Shown: one piece after another, positions 45,171 through 54,934 of the stretch | Numbering within the stretch: position 1 is the first letter of the stretch | Layout: each line of letters begins with the position of its first letter | Source of the DNA: Pseudoalteromonas sp. SMS1 | GTDB taxonomy: Bacteria; Pseudomonadota; Gammaproteobacteria; Enterobacterales; Alteromonadaceae | NCBI RefSeq assembly: GCF_021530565.1 | Contig: NZ_JAKGBI010000008.1 | Coordinates: 62,001 to 126,000, forward strand | Reading direction: 5' to 3' | Length of the DNA: 64,000 nucleotides | Notes under the pieces: generated by a model | The model's input: the letters and a program-made list of their open reading frames with translations, nothing else | Databases searched by the model: none | Told to the model about the DNA's origin: nothing | Translations under genes and position numbers: made by a program

Positions 45171-47189
45171 TTACTTGGTTTCTAAACTGTTTAGGTAATC
45201 AGCATGCCACTCTTGAGGAATACGTTGCAATACTTCTTCAACCGTTTCCTTATGAGTGTCTAGCTCATTTTCTGTTTGCATCGCAAGGTCACCAACTGAC
45301 ACACCATTTGCAAACATGATGAAAGTTTCACCCGCTTCTTGCTTGCCATTAACACGTGCTAGCTTAAGGTTGTAAACGTTGTCTTTATAGTCAACTTTTT
45401 CAAACTTAGTAATTTTAGCTGGACCCTGAGCCGTTTGAATCACATCTCCTGCAGCAACATTTAGCGCCCACACAGCTTTTCCGCCTTCACGTACAAGAGG
45501 GTGAGATTCAGTAAGTGTCAGCGTTTGACCTAAATCTGTTGTCAATTTAACCATTGGCAAGTGCTCGACACCAACAGACACATCTACAACTTTAAGTACT
45601 TCTGTATTGTCTGGCTCAAACTCACTTGCACCCAATACTAAATCACCAACATTGAACGTTTCAACTGCCTTCGACTGCTTGTTAGGCATTAAGATTTGCG
45701 TCCCTTTTGCTAGACAGCTGAAAGAGAACTGAAGTGGTGCTTGGTCGTATCTAGCCATGTCTTTTGGCAACTCTGGCGCTTCTTCAGATGCAATGATGTA
45801 AGAAGTGTAACCAGTAATGTAGTTATACTCTTCTTCCGTTGCACCAAAGTAAGTCATCGCGTCTTGTAAGTTACCCATCCAGTTAACTTCCAATGCAATA
45901 TTCATAATCCAGTATGCATCAGCACGGCGCTGGAAAATACCAGGACGAGCGAAAAGCGCAGCTTCACGTGGAATATCCCAGCTCAACGTTGTAACTGGAG
46001 ACCAAGTCGCTTGATCAAAACGATAGTCAATTGTGAAATACTGCTCAAATTTCGCTCTCATGTTTGGATTATGTAGAGATAACTTATCGTGGAAAGCTTC
46101 TTTTGATTGAATCATCACATCAGTTGGTGGCACATTTTGCGCACCCAAAACGTCATCTTCTTTAAATAAGACACGAGAAATGTACGTCGGCAATGTAATG
46201 CTACCTTTGAATGGAATGGTTACATGCGGGATGTTGTTGTAATCACCACCAGCTTGAACCATCGGATAATCACAATCTCCGTAATCACGGTTCAGACATA
46301 CCATGATGATGCCATCTTGACCAGCAACATTCTGCTTGTTTGCATCGGCTTTACGGAAGTCTTTCGGATGATCAACAACGTGTTGGAACGCATCAAATTG
46401 CGCGATACCAACATCGCCAGCTGCTGCAGCGAAATCTGCTTTAGCCATTACCATAGGCGCATTTGCTGGACGGTTATTGACTGGTAGACCCAACTCTTTC
46501 GCTAACATACCTAAGATTGCATGCTTGTCATATTTGACATCAATCTTTTTCAATACTTTCGTGCCGTCCGCAAACATCACGTAAGCAGTACCTTTACCGT
46601 ATACCTCTTTAGCACGCTTAACATGCTCGTAAGCACTTTCGACAGTCGCTTCACCGCCAAGTACTTTACGATTTAAGTTCGCACCACCATCGCCAAAAAA
46701 GCGTGCTGTTTGCTGAGTTGTGATTTGCTCACCTTTTTCGTTTACTAACTTGATAGACAGAATTGTTAAGTTAGTCGCTTTAGGCTCCGCGTTTAATAAG
46801 CGGATTTTGAATAATTTAGACGCACCTTCACCAACAATGTTGAAACCTAGGTGGCTAAAGTAAGACTCAAGTTCAGCTTCCGTTGTATCACTACTGTTAT
46901 AACTTCTTACAAAGCGAGCATTTTGCACGTCAATTTTCGCTTGAGGCGTACGAAGTTCTTTGAAAAGCTGTGGACTATTCTTATCATTCCAACCAGCTTC
47001 ATTGAACAGCTTTTCCATCTCAGCAATTGCCTCTTTGCTATCAGGGTCTACATACTGAACACCTTCTTGTACGTTAAGACCTTGAACAATTGGCGTGCTT
47101 ACTTTTTTAGTTATTGGTTGTTCGAATGCAGCGACAGATCCAAATGCCAATGCCGAACTAACAGTAAGCGCTAAAAAGCTAAGTTTCAT
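45171..47189 (-). CDS. Secreted protein with C-terminal Hint (intein/hedgehog-like) autoprocessing domain
   Basis: 672 residues. A signal peptide (about 1-21) is followed by about 470 residues that I do not recognise, which contain a helical first part and a strand-rich centre with a CLNRDYGDCDYP pair of Cys. The last 181 residues form a Hint domain: it starts at Cys492 (CLAKGTQILM...VGDLVLG), has the block-B TxxH (T560, H563 in LTLTESHPL) and the late strand FANGVSVGD (Asn about 628). The C-terminal His-Asn of true inteins is absent, so N-S acyl shift and cleavage before Cys492 is expected, but not splicing. It is last in the seven-gene operon, 23 bases after the M4 peptidase. Confidence 0.8.
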   Translation of the reverse strand: MKLSFLALTVSSALAFGSVAAFEQPITKKVSTPIVQGLNVQEGVQYVDPDSKEAIAEMEKLFNEAGWNDKNSPQLFKELRTPQAKIDVQNARFVRSYNSSDTTEAELESYFSHLGFNIVGEGASKLFKIRLLNAEPKATNLTILSIKLVNEKGEQITTQQTARFFGDGGANLNRKVLGGEATVESAYEHVKRAKEVYGKGTAYVMFADGTKVLKKIDVKYDKHAILGMLAKELGLPVNNRPANAPMVMAKADFAAAAGDVGIAQFDAFQHVVDHPKDFRKADANKQNVAGQDGIIMVCLNRDYGDCDYPMVQAGGDYNNIPHVTIPFKGSITLPTYISRVLFKEDDVLGAQNVPPTDVMIQSKEAFHDKLSLHNPNMRAKFEQYFTIDYRFDQATWSPVTTLSWDIPREAALFARPGIFQRRADAYWIMNIALEVNWMGNLQDAMTYFGATEEEYNYITGYTSYIIASEEAPELPKDMARYDQAPLQFSFSCLAKGTQILMPNKQSKAVETFNVGDLVLGASEFEPDNTEVLKVVDVSVGVEHLPMVKLTTDLGQTLTLTESHPLVREGGKAVWALNVAAGDVIQTAQGPAKITKFEKVDYKDNVYNLKLARVNGKQEAGETFIMFANGVSVGDLAMQTENELDTHKETVEEVLQRIPQEWHADYLNSLETK

Positions 47190-47212
47190 TTTATTCTCCT
47201 TAATTTATATAT

Positions 47213-50200
47213 TTACTTCACTATTTTAAATTGCATGCTATCCGCGCCTTCTTGCGGAACACATGGTACTGCTGAACTACCTTGGTCGTCCGTATATGCA
47301 ACAACACATACATTCATGGACTTATTAGACAAACTCAGTTTTGAGTCGTACTTATTTCTTTCGTTGGCTTCATATACACCATTTCTGTTAGCATCTACCC
47401 ACATCTCAGTTTTAATGACTGAATTCGCGCTGCTCGTGGCATTTACTTTGATGTCTTTCAGACACGCTTTGCTGTAATTTGTTGAGTTGTTGATAGTGTC
47501 ATTGTCACGTATACCTCTGAATGTTTTATCGTCCCAGCACACCCACCAGCCGTACTCTAGAGATACATCAACACTAGAGATAGTAACGACATCAGGTGGT
47601 GTAACATCTTCGAGCACAATGGTTTTTTTAATGGTGTGGATAGCGCCATTACTCAGTGTCAACGCCATGTAAATATCATGGGTGCCTGCCTGTGCGAACG
47701 TATAGCTCCATGGTCCTGACATATCCTGAGGCTGATGCCAAACTCGCTCCACATTCCAGCGCAAATCAAGAATATTTAGAGTGCCTAACTGTGGTGTTAA
47801 AGTGACTTTTAACGGATCTTGTTGTGACACGTCGACATCAAAAGAAACATCGTTCGGTAAAGACTCTACATGGACGCGTCTAGACGCAGTGAAGCGTGCG
47901 TTTAAGCTATCTAGGTATAAGTCTAATGTCACATCAAATTGACCATATTCACGGTAATCAAATGTGAATGCTTCGTTCGTATAACGAGTCGTTTTGGTAT
48001 TATATCTGTCACCGAAACTCCATAGATAACGAGGTGATGCAGTAAGATCATCATGTTGTACTGCAAACTGACACTGAGTCTGCTGGACAGTGCAGCTGAA
48101 GTTTAATCGCGGAGAAGCGACTGGCGTCACATTTTGCTCCGTACTTTGAACAACTTGGTCGTTCAACAGTAGGTCTACACGAACGGCTGTTGTTTCTGTC
48201 ATCTGACGTGTGATCTCAGCGGTATTTTGCGCAACTTGCTGGCCATTGAAATACCAGTTGTAAGTTGGGTTATCAACACCCGTGCTTGAAGCTGTCAGCG
48301 TCATCTGGTCATTCACTTGCTGATGTGTGAATTCAACTGTCTTGACATCGCTACCTTGAACAAAGTCAACAAGTAGATCAACAACCTGCCCAGTTGTCGC
48401 TGTCGCACAGCCGGCTTGTTTTGCATCGTCAACTCGGATACGCAGCAGCATAGGGCCCGCTTCTACATGCTGGAAGTTACTGAAATCAAAACTAACGTCA
48501 GTGGTGACATTACTTTGTGAAATCAGCAACTCGTTACTTAATAAGTCCGTTTTTTCTTCGAATACACGATTTCGATTAAAATCAGCGAACACATTCACAT
48601 GGCGATTATTCAATTGTGTATCAAACTGAGCACTAAACTGATTTAATGAGTACACAGGTTGCTGTAATGAAACAAATGCATAACCAGAGTTTACTGCAAC
48701 TTGTTGACCATTTATTGTTAGGCTAGACAGCGCAACATTGGCAGTTTCAGGAATACACCTGGGGGTATCAGCACCATAAACGATTCTATATGCATTCTTT
48801 TCCTGCCCATTGGTCAATCGTACTTGTAGCTCAATAATACTCTCACCATTGTCCAATATTACATTCTGGCTTTTAACGGTTGAATAGCTTCCCTGACCGG
48901 TGTTCTTTGTCCAGTCTACTTGCGCAACCCCGTTGACTAAGACTTTTAAAGTATCTACCTGACTGTAGCTAAAACTGCGGTCTGTGATGTCATATTTAGC
49001 TTCATCTAGTAGCCTTGTGATATCAAACTGTAAGTTATCAACACCCGCGTTACTCGGCGTTACGCCAACATGTTGAAGTAATGTGCTAACGAGTACTGGG
49101 TCACTGGCGTGCCTGACGAGACAATATCCAGCATGATCAATGTCACTATTCGTATTAAAACATTGCTTTGCTGCACTCAGGACTAATTTGTATGCTTTGG
49201 CAATATCCCAACCATTTTGCTTACTCAACAAATAAAAGAACTTACTGAGCACGCCTGACTTTTGGTGTGGGCCAGAGGCCTGATCAATATCTCGATAATC
49301 ATCAACACTGATTAGATCGAAACGAGGAAAGTTGACATATCGAGAAGGTGTACCATTGAAATTGCGATCGGCTGCAAACCACCATTTTTTCTCATTTGAA
49401 TTTTGCCATGATTGTCCAAACGGCGTGTCTTGAAACGCATCTACTGTTGGCTGTAAATTTTTGAAGAAGTAATCTCGAGCAGCAATCGTTGTCATGTCTG
49501 AAAACGCTTCATGAACCGCTGACTGTTCTCCACCACTGTATTGTAAGTCACTGTTCCACGTTAACAGCGCATGGCCGATTTCGTGAGACACGATATCAAA
49601 AGAACTACCATGGGCAAACTGACCAAAAGCGTTACCACCGGCAGCTAAATTCACATAAGTTCCATCCCAACTACTACTGTAGGTTTGACCATCTACAGAA
49701 TAGTTAACCCGCATCTGCATTTGATTGATACAGTATTGAGCGTTCCAAGCGGGACATAGGGAGGTTTGCTCTGGATATAACTCAGAAAAATAGTCAACCG
49801 CCATCTGCATGGTGATGCCCGCATACAAGTGCGCATCATTTTGTGGTTGAAATGCCCCACTCACAATATATTTGTACAACATATTACTGTCGTCATAGCT
49901 TTCTTCGTCACCATTTGGACAGTCATATGAATATGTTGTGAAATCTTCGGGCGCGACATTACGCTCAGCAATAATGGTATTAACCAATTCATTGCGTAAG
50001 TAACATTTTCCCTGATCAATTTCCACCACCATTGGATACCCATCAAAGTCAGCAAAAGACTTCGCTTGCGGGTTACGATACATTAGATTATTCGTTGTTG
50101 GCGGAGTTGGAAATTGTGCATCGATTCTTGGATTCGTTGGAGGCACAAATTGACCGCACTTTTCAGCTTTATTGGTTACCAAGTCTGTACCAGGTGCATG

Positions 50201-50317
50201 AACACAGTTAATGCCCATCGTTGCATTTCCTGTAAATGCAGGTACAGCTTGATATTGAGTCGCCAGTGCAGGCAGAGCAGCAATCATAAAGCTCGCAGCA
50301 CATGTTAGGTGTTTCAC
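47213..50317 (-). CDS. Secreted M4 metallopeptidase with PKD domains, lacking the usual propeptide
   Basis: 1,034 residues. Signal peptide about 1-20 (ALPALA). The catalytic M4 part begins almost at once: HEIGH at 245-249, Glu270 (VHEAFSDMTT), catalytic His in GPHQKSGVLSKFFYLLS. The propeptide of about 165 residues seen in its paralogue at 41158-44931 is missing. Beta-sandwich modules follow, including a PKD-like domain at about 762-803 (YLWSFGDR...FDYREYGQFDVTLDLYL), and a Cys-containing C-terminal module with an EF-like WVDANRNGVYEANE. It sits between the RTX and Hint genes. It may be folded with help from another operon product. Confidence 0.83.
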   Translation of the reverse strand: MKHLTCAASFMIAALPALATQYQAVPAFTGNATMGINCVHAPGTDLVTNKAEKCGQFVPPTNPRIDAQFPTPPTTNNLMYRNPQAKSFADFDGYPMVVEIDQGKCYLRNELVNTIIAERNVAPEDFTTYSYDCPNGDEESYDDSNMLYKYIVSGAFQPQNDAHLYAGITMQMAVDYFSELYPEQTSLCPAWNAQYCINQMQMRVNYSVDGQTYSSSWDGTYVNLAAGGNAFGQFAHGSSFDIVSHEIGHALLTWNSDLQYSGGEQSAVHEAFSDMTTIAARDYFFKNLQPTVDAFQDTPFGQSWQNSNEKKWWFAADRNFNGTPSRYVNFPRFDLISVDDYRDIDQASGPHQKSGVLSKFFYLLSKQNGWDIAKAYKLVLSAAKQCFNTNSDIDHAGYCLVRHASDPVLVSTLLQHVGVTPSNAGVDNLQFDITRLLDEAKYDITDRSFSYSQVDTLKVLVNGVAQVDWTKNTGQGSYSTVKSQNVILDNGESIIELQVRLTNGQEKNAYRIVYGADTPRCIPETANVALSSLTINGQQVAVNSGYAFVSLQQPVYSLNQFSAQFDTQLNNRHVNVFADFNRNRVFEEKTDLLSNELLISQSNVTTDVSFDFSNFQHVEAGPMLLRIRVDDAKQAGCATATTGQVVDLLVDFVQGSDVKTVEFTHQQVNDQMTLTASSTGVDNPTYNWYFNGQQVAQNTAEITRQMTETTAVRVDLLLNDQVVQSTEQNVTPVASPRLNFSCTVQQTQCQFAVQHDDLTASPRYLWSFGDRYNTKTTRYTNEAFTFDYREYGQFDVTLDLYLDSLNARFTASRRVHVESLPNDVSFDVDVSQQDPLKVTLTPQLGTLNILDLRWNVERVWHQPQDMSGPWSYTFAQAGTHDIYMALTLSNGAIHTIKKTIVLEDVTPPDVVTISSVDVSLEYGWWVCWDDKTFRGIRDNDTINNSTNYSKACLKDIKVNATSSANSVIKTEMWVDANRNGVYEANERNKYDSKLSLSNKSMNVCVVAYTDDQGSSAVPCVPQEGADSMQFKIVK

Positions 50318-50339
50318 ACTCTTCTCCTTGTAGATTTCT

Positions 50340-52265
50340 TTAAAGCGGCTGTTCTGATATAACCGTAAGTTGTTTTGTTGTTAAATTAAGTAAGAACTGG
50401 GCAAAATATCCCTGCCTGATTCGCTCATACAAAATGAATTCCACATTCTTCAAGTGGTAGGTTGCAGTACTTGTTTGCAAGGTGACACCGTTGTCAAAAG
50501 TAGCCCCATAGTGAACTTGAAACGTATCACCTGAACGGTCATCAGCGATGACACCCGCAACAAATCGATCTACACCTTGAGCAAGGTCAATTGCGATTGT
50601 GCTGCCAGGAGTAGTTTGCTGAATTTCAAGGACATTAGGTTTGGCGTTGCCGAGTAAAGACTGTACATTTTTTAGTTCAGAGATACGCATCAATGTCGAT
50701 GCATCCTCCTCAAATTGAACCTCATTATTGCCTGTTCCCCCATCAATCACACCCACAGAGAACTTTAACTTGAATGTATCGTTGCCATTGCCCCCGAAGT
50801 ACTCTCCAGCACCGGAGTGCGCAATCAAAACATCATCACCTTCGTCACCAAATAGCTTGTCTTGCCCAGCCGTACTTTTAAGCGTGTCATTCCCCTCTCC
50901 TCCCAACAAAGTTTCATTTCCATGGGAGTCAAAGAGCATGTCATCCCCTTTTCTTCCTTCAACATAAGAGATGCCGAAGGCGGGAATAAGTTGATTATTT
51001 TGATCGTTGCCAGCTAAGACCTCGATACCGTCTATTTGCGTATTTAACGCGATAAGGTCCAGCCCTCCGCTGACTTGGATAGTATCTCTTCCCGGACCAC
51101 CATATATTTGGTGCCGATTAAAACCTGCATCGTCGACAAAAAATAAGTCATCGCCGTAACGGCCATCCATTAAGTCTGTGCCCGCTGAAGTGTAAAAAGT
51201 GTCGTTTCCCCAATCTCCGTCGATTAGGTCATCACCATTTTGCCCATATAAATGGTCATCGCCATCCCCGCCAGAGATAACATCGTCGCCATCCCCTCCG
51301 TACAGCGTGTCATCACCAAAATTCCCATACACATAATCAATACCGCTGCCACCGTCGAGAACATCGTTACCATCGTCACCAAAAAGGTGGTCACCATGCG
51401 CCCCTCCATATAAATGGTCCGCACCATCTCCGCCTTCAAGCGTGTCATTTCCCGACTCACCAAATAGATGATCAGCGCCATTGTCTCCAAACAACTCATC
51501 ATCGTGGTTGCCGCCATGAAGGGTATCTATGCCGTCCCCACCCCACAACTTATCGTTACCATCGCTACCGAGTAATTCGTCATCACCAGCGCCACCAAAA
51601 ATTTGGTCCGCTCCAACACCGCCATCTAAATAGTCATGACCCAAGTAAGCAGGGCTTTCATCGCCATGCAATATATCGTCACCACTTTCGCCAAAGAGCG
51701 AATCATTTCCATCGCCTCCTTTGAGCTCATCATTGCCAGAGCCCCCTTTCAGCGTGTCTATTCCTTCGCCGCCTGAAAGCAAATCTTTCCCTTGGCCACC
51801 AAAGAGCTGATCATTTGCACTGTCGCCATACAGTTTGTCGTCACCTTCATCACCATGAACAACATCGCTTCCTTGGCCTCCACGAATGTTGTCATTATCT
51901 TGACCACCATAGAGTGTATCCGCGCCACTTTCGCCAACCATGGTATCTTCACCACTGCCGCCAAAAAGCTCATCATCTCCTTCGCCTGCAATTAATATGT
52001 CATTACCTTGGCCGCCATCTAACTTATCGTCGCCCGCATAAGCAATGATTTCATCGATTCCATTGGTACCGACTAAAACATCATCACCGTCTGTGCCTTC
52101 AATAATGCCTTGAACTGACAGTGCGCTCACGTAATTGTTTACTCGACGAACGGTTCTAACGTATACGTAAGGGGTTTGTTTAACTTCAAATGGAAGTTGC
52201 TCTAAACTTCTCGGCAGCCCGGGGTCTATTGCCACTGTGGCCAGTGTAATCATCATTATCGACAT
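50340..52265 (-). CDS. RTX-repeat protein (calcium-binding, predicted secreted)
   Basis: 641 residues. A short N-terminus (about 55 residues, not a clear signal peptide) is followed by about 35 tandem nonapeptides of the GGxGxDxLx type (about 56-390), then a less repetitive C-terminal 250 residues with further GGxGNDTF-like copies and a strand-rich end. Such repeats fold into a Ca2+-filled parallel beta-roll. RTX proteins usually leave by type I secretion through a C-terminal signal, but no ABC/MFP/TolC genes are in the window. No lipase, protease or toxin domain is attached, so it may be a matrix or surface protein. GGAG 9 bases upstream supports this start. It lies 6 bases after the Lcl gene. 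Confidence 0.85.
   Translation of the reverse strand: MSIMMITLATVAIDPGLPRSLEQLPFEVKQTPYVYVRTVRRVNNYVSALSVQGIIEGTDGDDVLVGTNGIDEIIAYAGDDKLDGGQGNDILIAGEGDDELFGGSGEDTMVGESGADTLYGGQDNDNIRGGQGSDVVHGDEGDDKLYGDSANDQLFGGQGKDLLSGGEGIDTLKGGSGNDELKGGDGNDSLFGESGDDILHGDESPAYLGHDYLDGGVGADQIFGGAGDDELLGSDGNDKLWGGDGIDTLHGGNHDDELFGDNGADHLFGESGNDTLEGGDGADHLYGGAHGDHLFGDDGNDVLDGGSGIDYVYGNFGDDTLYGGDGDDVISGGDGDDHLYGQNGDDLIDGDWGNDTFYTSAGTDLMDGRYGDDLFFVDDAGFNRHQIYGGPGRDTIQVSGGLDLIALNTQIDGIEVLAGNDQNNQLIPAFGISYVEGRKGDDMLFDSHGNETLLGGEGNDTLKSTAGQDKLFGDEGDDVLIAHSGAGEYFGGNGNDTFKLKFSVGVIDGGTGNNEVQFEEDASTLMRISELKNVQSLLGNAKPNVLEIQQTTPGSTIAIDLAQGVDRFVAGVIADDRSGDTFQVHYGATFDNGVTLQTSTATYHLKNVEFILYERIRQGYFAQFLLNLTTKQLTVISEQPL
51095..52100 (-). 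repeat. Tandem 27-base RTX coding repeats
   Basis: The DNA encodes successive nine-residue Gly/Asp units. The repeat is degenerate at the base level and continuous with the open frame, so it is a protein repeat and not a CRISPR or minisatellite. Confidence 0.85.
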
Positions 52266-52271
52266 AATTAT

Positions 52272-52784
52272 TTACTCCACCGGCTGGTCAATATCACGTA
52301 CTAGCAAAATGGCTGGCCCACTGCGGTTAAGCCCCCATGGAGAGAGCTGTGTACTGGCCGTACTGAGTACTAATAGCCCTGCAGAGCTTCCGCTTGATGC
52401 GGTCGTTGAAGTCCAAACATAGTTAAGACGCTCAGGTAATTGCATGACCTGCTTGATATCATCGCCCTCGCAATCAGGCGTAAATAAACTCATGACCTCT
52501 TTGACATTCGGTAACCGCCAATTACTGTACCCTGCCAGTGTGGCATTTGTTGCGACATTGAGCGCGAGTTTCCCTGTCGTAGAAAAAGAACTCAGATTGT
52601 CACTCAAACACATCTCTGTGGTAGGGTCTATCACACAATCCATCCACATCAATCGATGCTTGTTATCAAGCAAAATATTGTCCACCGCTTTGTCAAACCT
52701 AATGGGTCCATCATTCGTACACTGCGCACTCGCAAATGCCTGACCACATACCAGCATCCCTAAAACAAAAATACACTTATCCAT
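52272..52784 (-). CDS. Secreted Lcl/DUF1566-domain protein
   Basis: 170 residues. A signal peptide (about 1-19, GQAFASA) is followed by one Lcl C-terminal (DUF1566) domain: LMWMDC...C..., the hallmark LAGYSNWRLPNVKEVMSLF and VWTST. This fold is a C-type-lectin-like module used for glycosaminoglycan or other surface binding in Legionella Lcl and many marine bacteria. It starts one base after the stop of the 690-residue Lcl protein, so they are coupled. Confidence 0.75.
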   Translation of the reverse strand: MDKCIFVLGMLVCGQAFASAQCTNDGPIRFDKAVDNILLDNKHRLMWMDCVIDPTTEMCLSDNLSSFSTTGKLALNVATNATLAGYSNWRLPNVKEVMSLFTPDCEGDDIKQVMQLPERLNYVWTSTTASSGSSAGLLVLSTASTQLSPWGLNRSGPAILLVRDIDQPVE

Positions 52785-52785
52785 G

Positions 52786-54858
52786 TTATTGCTCCGCTAC
52801 CAATAAAAATTGCGCGTTTTCTGCTGTGTTCTTCCACGTACCATTGAGCTCATTGCCATATAAAAGAAATGCATAGTATTTCTGATCTTTCATGGCCGAT
52901 GTTCTCAAGTTCAAGACGCCTTGTGTGCTCGCTAGCTCATTATTGCTAAGCCAAGCAAGTGTCGAGTTTTGTTTATTGCTACTCAAAACAGACAGCGCTT
53001 GATTGATATTTGGCAGCTTCCAATCCATTTTCCCGCAAGCGCGCCTGGCCGTGAGGTCTCGGATCAAAGCATTGATGGAACAAGTTGAATCTGCGCACAT
53101 ATCATCATCCAGTGGCAGTGCTTGTTCTAAAGGATATGAACCAGCTGATTTTAAGAGCCAAGTAAGTCCTGACACGTTGTCATGTAGGCAATATGCTTGT
53201 GCTGAAAAATTTTCAACAAAGTGGCCTTGTTCATTCAAGAATATGAAATCAAAGCCGTCAGGGCCGCTGCCTAGTTTTATTAAGTTTAACTGGGCATCTC
53301 TACCATGCTGCGCATCTAGTCCTTGCAGTACACCATTAGAAACGGGGCTATACCATTGATCCGTCTCATCTATTAGCCTTTTGTCGCCTGTATCGTTAAG
53401 CACTTTGACTGGCAAGGTATTAACTTGAGTACTTTTAGATACTTTTACTCCGTCACCCAAGTCGACTTCCAATTCAAATCGGTATTCTTGAGGCAATGCA
53501 GTGGCAGTAAAGCTAGGCTCAAAGGTAGAAGAGCCATCCAAAGTAACTTGGCTACCAAAGCTTTGACGCCAAGTCACTTTGCGTGCAAAAGACGCCGGCA
53601 CATTGATACGCGCGAGCAGTGGCACCTTACTTTTCGTATACCGCTTGGTCGCATGTTCAAAAGCAATCACTGGCAGCTTTTTCACACTTACATCGATAAC
53701 TTGCTCATTTTTATTGCCATGAATATCAGTCGCTGACAGTTGTACACTTGCAGTTTCATTACTGTCAGCAATGGCTGTAAGCACATACTCGCCATCAGTA
53801 ACATGTGTAATTTTCAGTAATGCAGGTGACAAGTTATTCAATTGAAAATCATATACTTCTTTCTCTGGTTCCATCACATTTACAGTCAATTGTGTCTTCT
53901 GGGTATGCCATAAAGTCGGGTTTGCTAATTGGTGAGAAAGTTGCGGCGGTAAATTCGGTTCTATGGTGATATCAAATTCCTTTTCTAATACCGCTTGTTG
54001 ATCGTGTGTTATGATTTCGACTTTTACTGCCAGCGTCGCCTTTGACGCAACTTCGACATTTTGTGCCAATAGCTCAACATTCTTTGTTGTTTCATTTTGT
54101 AATGAAATTGAGCTGAATAGAGGTGGTACAACAACACGCCACGTATAGTTAATTTGAGCATCAACTGGCAGGTTGTTTATTGATGCGCTCACCCCACCAG
54201 GTATTAACGCCGTGTAGTCACTATCCAACTCTAAATTCAATTCAGGTTGAGGCGCCACTACACCAAGAGAAATATTTTTACTTTTAATGTACTGCCATCC
54301 ATTGTGTACATAGACCGCATTCACCAAAATTGCGTTTGATCCGGAATAACGTTTATTTACTTTTAAAGTTACCGTGTCACCATTTGGTGTCACTTTCAAG
54401 CCTCTATCATTGCCAAACTCATCTGCAACGACCCACTCTATATGAGTGCCCATTGGTAGACCCGATAATGTGTAATCTGCCGACTGCCCTTTACTGAGTG
54501 TGTCTGCTCCTTGTATCGTAACGTTTATTGGCTCAGGCTTGTTCTGCTTGACCTCCAACTCTAAATCAGCAACATCATAGTTCCACCCGTCGATACCATA
54601 AGCACGTATAAAGATATACGAATCTGTACTAGCTGAATTTAAAGCAAGCTGCAGTGTTTGTTGCTTATCCCCTGTCGTATATATCTCGCCGTTGAAAAAT
54701 GACTGCTGCCATTCAATTTGCTGGTATTTTCCACTGTCAACCACATTAAACATCACAGCTTCACCAGGCTGAATATATTTAGGCCCATGGACTTCTAATG
54801 CTTCAGCTTGAAAACCCAATGCAAGCACAAGCAAAAGCCATAAATGCTTCATACACAT
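52786..54858 (-). CDS. Secreted Ig-like repeat protein ending in a Lcl/DUF1566-like domain
   Basis: 690 residues. The signal peptide is MKHLWLLLVLALGFQAEA. Five or so beta-sandwich (Ig/cadherin-like) modules fill about 25-490, seen in repeated patterns such as PGEAVMFNV, KGQSADYTL and ATDIHGN. The last about 140 residues resemble the Lcl domain: VSGLTWLLKS..., MDWKLPNINQALSVL (compare NWRLPNVKEVMSL in the next gene) and a late short Trp strand. It is likely an extracellular adhesin or binding protein. GGAAAG upstream supports the ATG at 54858. Confidence 0.65.
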   Translation of the reverse strand: MCMKHLWLLLVLALGFQAEALEVHGPKYIQPGEAVMFNVVDSGKYQQIEWQQSFFNGEIYTTGDKQQTLQLALNSASTDSYIFIRAYGIDGWNYDVADLELEVKQNKPEPINVTIQGADTLSKGQSADYTLSGLPMGTHIEWVVADEFGNDRGLKVTPNGDTVTLKVNKRYSGSNAILVNAVYVHNGWQYIKSKNISLGVVAPQPELNLELDSDYTALIPGGVSASINNLPVDAQINYTWRVVVPPLFSSISLQNETTKNVELLAQNVEVASKATLAVKVEIITHDQQAVLEKEFDITIEPNLPPQLSHQLANPTLWHTQKTQLTVNVMEPEKEVYDFQLNNLSPALLKITHVTDGEYVLTAIADSNETASVQLSATDIHGNKNEQVIDVSVKKLPVIAFEHATKRYTKSKVPLLARINVPASFARKVTWRQSFGSQVTLDGSSTFEPSFTATALPQEYRFELEVDLGDGVKVSKSTQVNTLPVKVLNDTGDKRLIDETDQWYSPVSNGVLQGLDAQHGRDAQLNLIKLGSGPDGFDFIFLNEQGHFVENFSAQAYCLHDNVSGLTWLLKSAGSYPLEQALPLDDDMCADSTCSINALIRDLTARRACGKMDWKLPNINQALSVLSSNKQNSTLAWLSNNELASTQGVLNLRTSAMKDQKYYAFLLYGNELNGTWKNTAENAQFLLVAEQ

Positions 54859-54934
54859 AGAACTTTCCTTTTTTAAACCTGAAATATAAGTAGAAGCTGC
54901 CTAGCAGCTTCTACTATTTTTGGTGGGACTTGAC

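Noticed and set aside
51095-52100. CRISPR array or minisatellite
   Set aside because: The repeats are 27-base coding units of a continuous RTX frame with variable bases. There are no conserved 28-37-base repeats with unique spacers, and no cas genes.
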